A DNA stretch of 7,003 nucleotides from assembly GCA_027490485.1 (NCBI GenBank), contig JAIXYA010000110.1, positions 1 through 7,003 of the forward strand, given 5' to 3'. The first letter of the stretch is position 1; the number at the start of each line of letters is the position of its first letter. The stretch is from Comamonadaceae bacterium. GTDB lineage: Bacteria; Pseudomonadota; Gammaproteobacteria; Burkholderiales; Burkholderiaceae_C. Made by a program: the position numbers and the translations under genes. Of the stretch, positions 6,114 to 7,003 are shown piece after piece. The notes below the pieces were generated by a model. It worked only from the letters and a program-made list of their open reading frames with translations, ran no database searches and was not told the origin of the DNA.

Positions 6114-6998
6114 CACATGCAAGCCACTCGCCAAGCTTTGTCGGAGGGCCGTTGGCATTTCCAACATGGCCCCATCGACATTGTGTTGCAAGCGGTGGGC
6201 GAGCCCAAGGCTTGCCAACAGGCTGTCGACTTGGCGTGGCGGCGTTTTCAAACTGTTCTGCCAGAGTTGGTGAGTGAGTTACCTTTGCTGCGTCAGCCTG
6301 TTTCACAACTGCATGCCAACAGCCTGAAAGGTTCAGTGGCCCAACGTATGTGGCAGGTAGCCCATGGTTTGTCTTGGGCTGCTGAAGACGGTTTTGTCAC
6401 GCCCATGGCGGCAGTGGCGGGTTCGGTGGCAGAAGAGTTGATTGGGCTGCTGGCCCAAGATGGCGTGCACAAAGCCTATGTGAACAACGGTGGTGATATT
6501 GCGTTGCATCTGCAAGAAAACCAACACTGGCGTATTGGTGTGGTCAGTGATCTGCAAAAAGCTTTGCAAGCCGACATGGCAACAGATTTGATCAGCGATG
6601 GCCAATTTGTGATTGACCACAGCATGCCGGTGCGCGGTGTGGCCACCAGTGGGTGGCGAGGCCGCAGTTTTTCTCTGGGTATTGCCGACAGTGTGACCGT
6701 GTTGGCAGCCACTGCCGCGCAAGCCGATGTGGCCGCGACCTTGATCGCCAACGCGGTCAACCTTGACCATACCGCCATCGTGCGTCGCCCTGCCAACAGC
6801 TTGCGTGACGACACCGATTTAGGCGATCGAATGGTCACGGTCGAGGTGCCTACCCTGCCTATCGACAGGGTGCGAGCCGCTTTGCAACTCGGGCTAGACT
6901 GTGCCCATGCCATGCAAGCGCGTGGTGATGTATTTGCAGCGTTTTTGTGTTGCCAAGGCCTGATGGTCGTGGCGCAACCCATGGAGTGTTTGGTGTGA
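6111..6998 (+). CDS. UPF0280 / ApbE-related protein, candidate flavin transferase for Hnr
   Basis: A 295-residue protein of the UPF0280 family, distantly related to the FMN transferase ApbE. Landmarks are HGPIDIVLQAVG at 19-30, TPMAAVAGSVAEE at 97-109, VNNGGDIAL at 124-132, VATSG at 177-181 and SVTVLAATAAQADVAAT at 194-210. The last block carries D206 and T210 at the four-residue spacing of the ApbE metal-binding Asp/Thr pair, and NNGGDI matches the ApbE GG(D/N) flavin-binding element. ATG 6111 was chosen because it overlaps the hnr TGA as TGATG, and family homology starts about 14 residues later; an upstream in-frame ATG at 6048 would extend into hnr. No lipoprotein signal is seen, so it should act in the cytoplasm. 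Tight coupling to hnr suggests it matures Hnr, perhaps by attaching its flavin. The chemistry of UPF0280 proteins is not settled, so this role is inference. Confidence 0.85.
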   Translation: MHMQATRQALSEGRWHFQHGPIDIVLQAVGEPKACQQAVDLAWRRFQTVLPELVSELPLLRQPVSQLHANSLKGSVAQRMWQVAHGLSWAAEDGFVTPMAAVAGSVAEELIGLLAQDGVHKAYVNNGGDIALHLQENQHWRIGVVSDLQKALQADMATDLISDGQFVIDHSMPVRGVATSGWRGRSFSLGIADSVTVLAATAAQADVAATLIANAVNLDHTAIVRRPANSLRDDTDLGDRMVTVEVPTLPIDRVRAALQLGLDCAHAMQARGDVFAAFLCCQGLMVVAQPMECLV

Positions 6999-7003
6999 CT
7001 GCA

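Noticed and set aside
1..7003. Search by eye for CRISPR arrays, tRNA/rRNA genes, insertion sequences and attachment sites
   Set aside because: No regularly spaced repeats, RNA gene signatures, transposase motifs or terminal inverted repeats were seen; the window is almost fully accounted for by protein genes.

Overview
The window looks like a chromosomal segment of a purple or aerobic-anoxygenic-phototrophic betaproteobacterium, probably Burkholderiales/Comamonadaceae in the broad sense of Rhodoferax, Limnohabitans or Rubrivivax. The taxon is inferred from protein style, the spheroidene-type carotenoid gene pair and moderately high GC; no rRNA or marker gene is present. It joins two unrelated metabolic modules.

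Left part (1-2460, + strand): the edge of a photosynthesis/carotenoid cluster. After the last codons of an unidentified upstream gene come crtD (acyclic carotenoid 3,4-desaturase) and crtC (carotenoid 1,2-hydratase). Together they convert neurosporene or lycopene towards spheroidene/spirilloxanthin-type pigments. Both genes have awkward starts: crtD has only a GTG lying directly on the FAD-binding glycine motif, and crtC has no ordinary start codon near its conserved N-terminus.

Right part (2461-6998): a fragment of the reductive nicotinate (niacin) degradation pathway first described in Eubacterium barkeri. A minus-strand pair encodes an enamidase (ena) and a crotonase-fold protein. Divergent from it, across a 62-bp gap, is a plus-strand pair: a 6-hydroxynicotinate reductase-like iron-sulfur protein (hnr) and an ApbE-related UPF0280 protein whose start codon overlaps the hnr stop. 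The proposed flow is 6-hydroxynicotinate -> 1,4,5,6-tetrahydro-6-oxonicotinate (Hnr) -> 2-formylglutarate + ammonia (Ena). The nicotinate hydroxylase and later steps lie outside the window or are unknown.

The most interesting idea concerns the ApbE-like gene. The E. barkeri 6-hydroxynicotinate reductase is reported to carry a covalently bound flavin, and ApbE proteins are FMN transferases. The coupled UPF0280 gene is therefore a good candidate for a dedicated Hnr flavinylation enzyme, with an SGVT motif (Thr413) in Hnr as a possible attachment site. A second idea is that the crotonase, which lacks both classical catalytic glutamates, handles the product of the enamidase step.

The two modules meet tail to tail with no intergenic base: the crtC and crotonase stop codons together form TGATCA. 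Nearly the whole window is coding, and the only real intergenic stretch is the 62-bp divergent region at 4451-4512.
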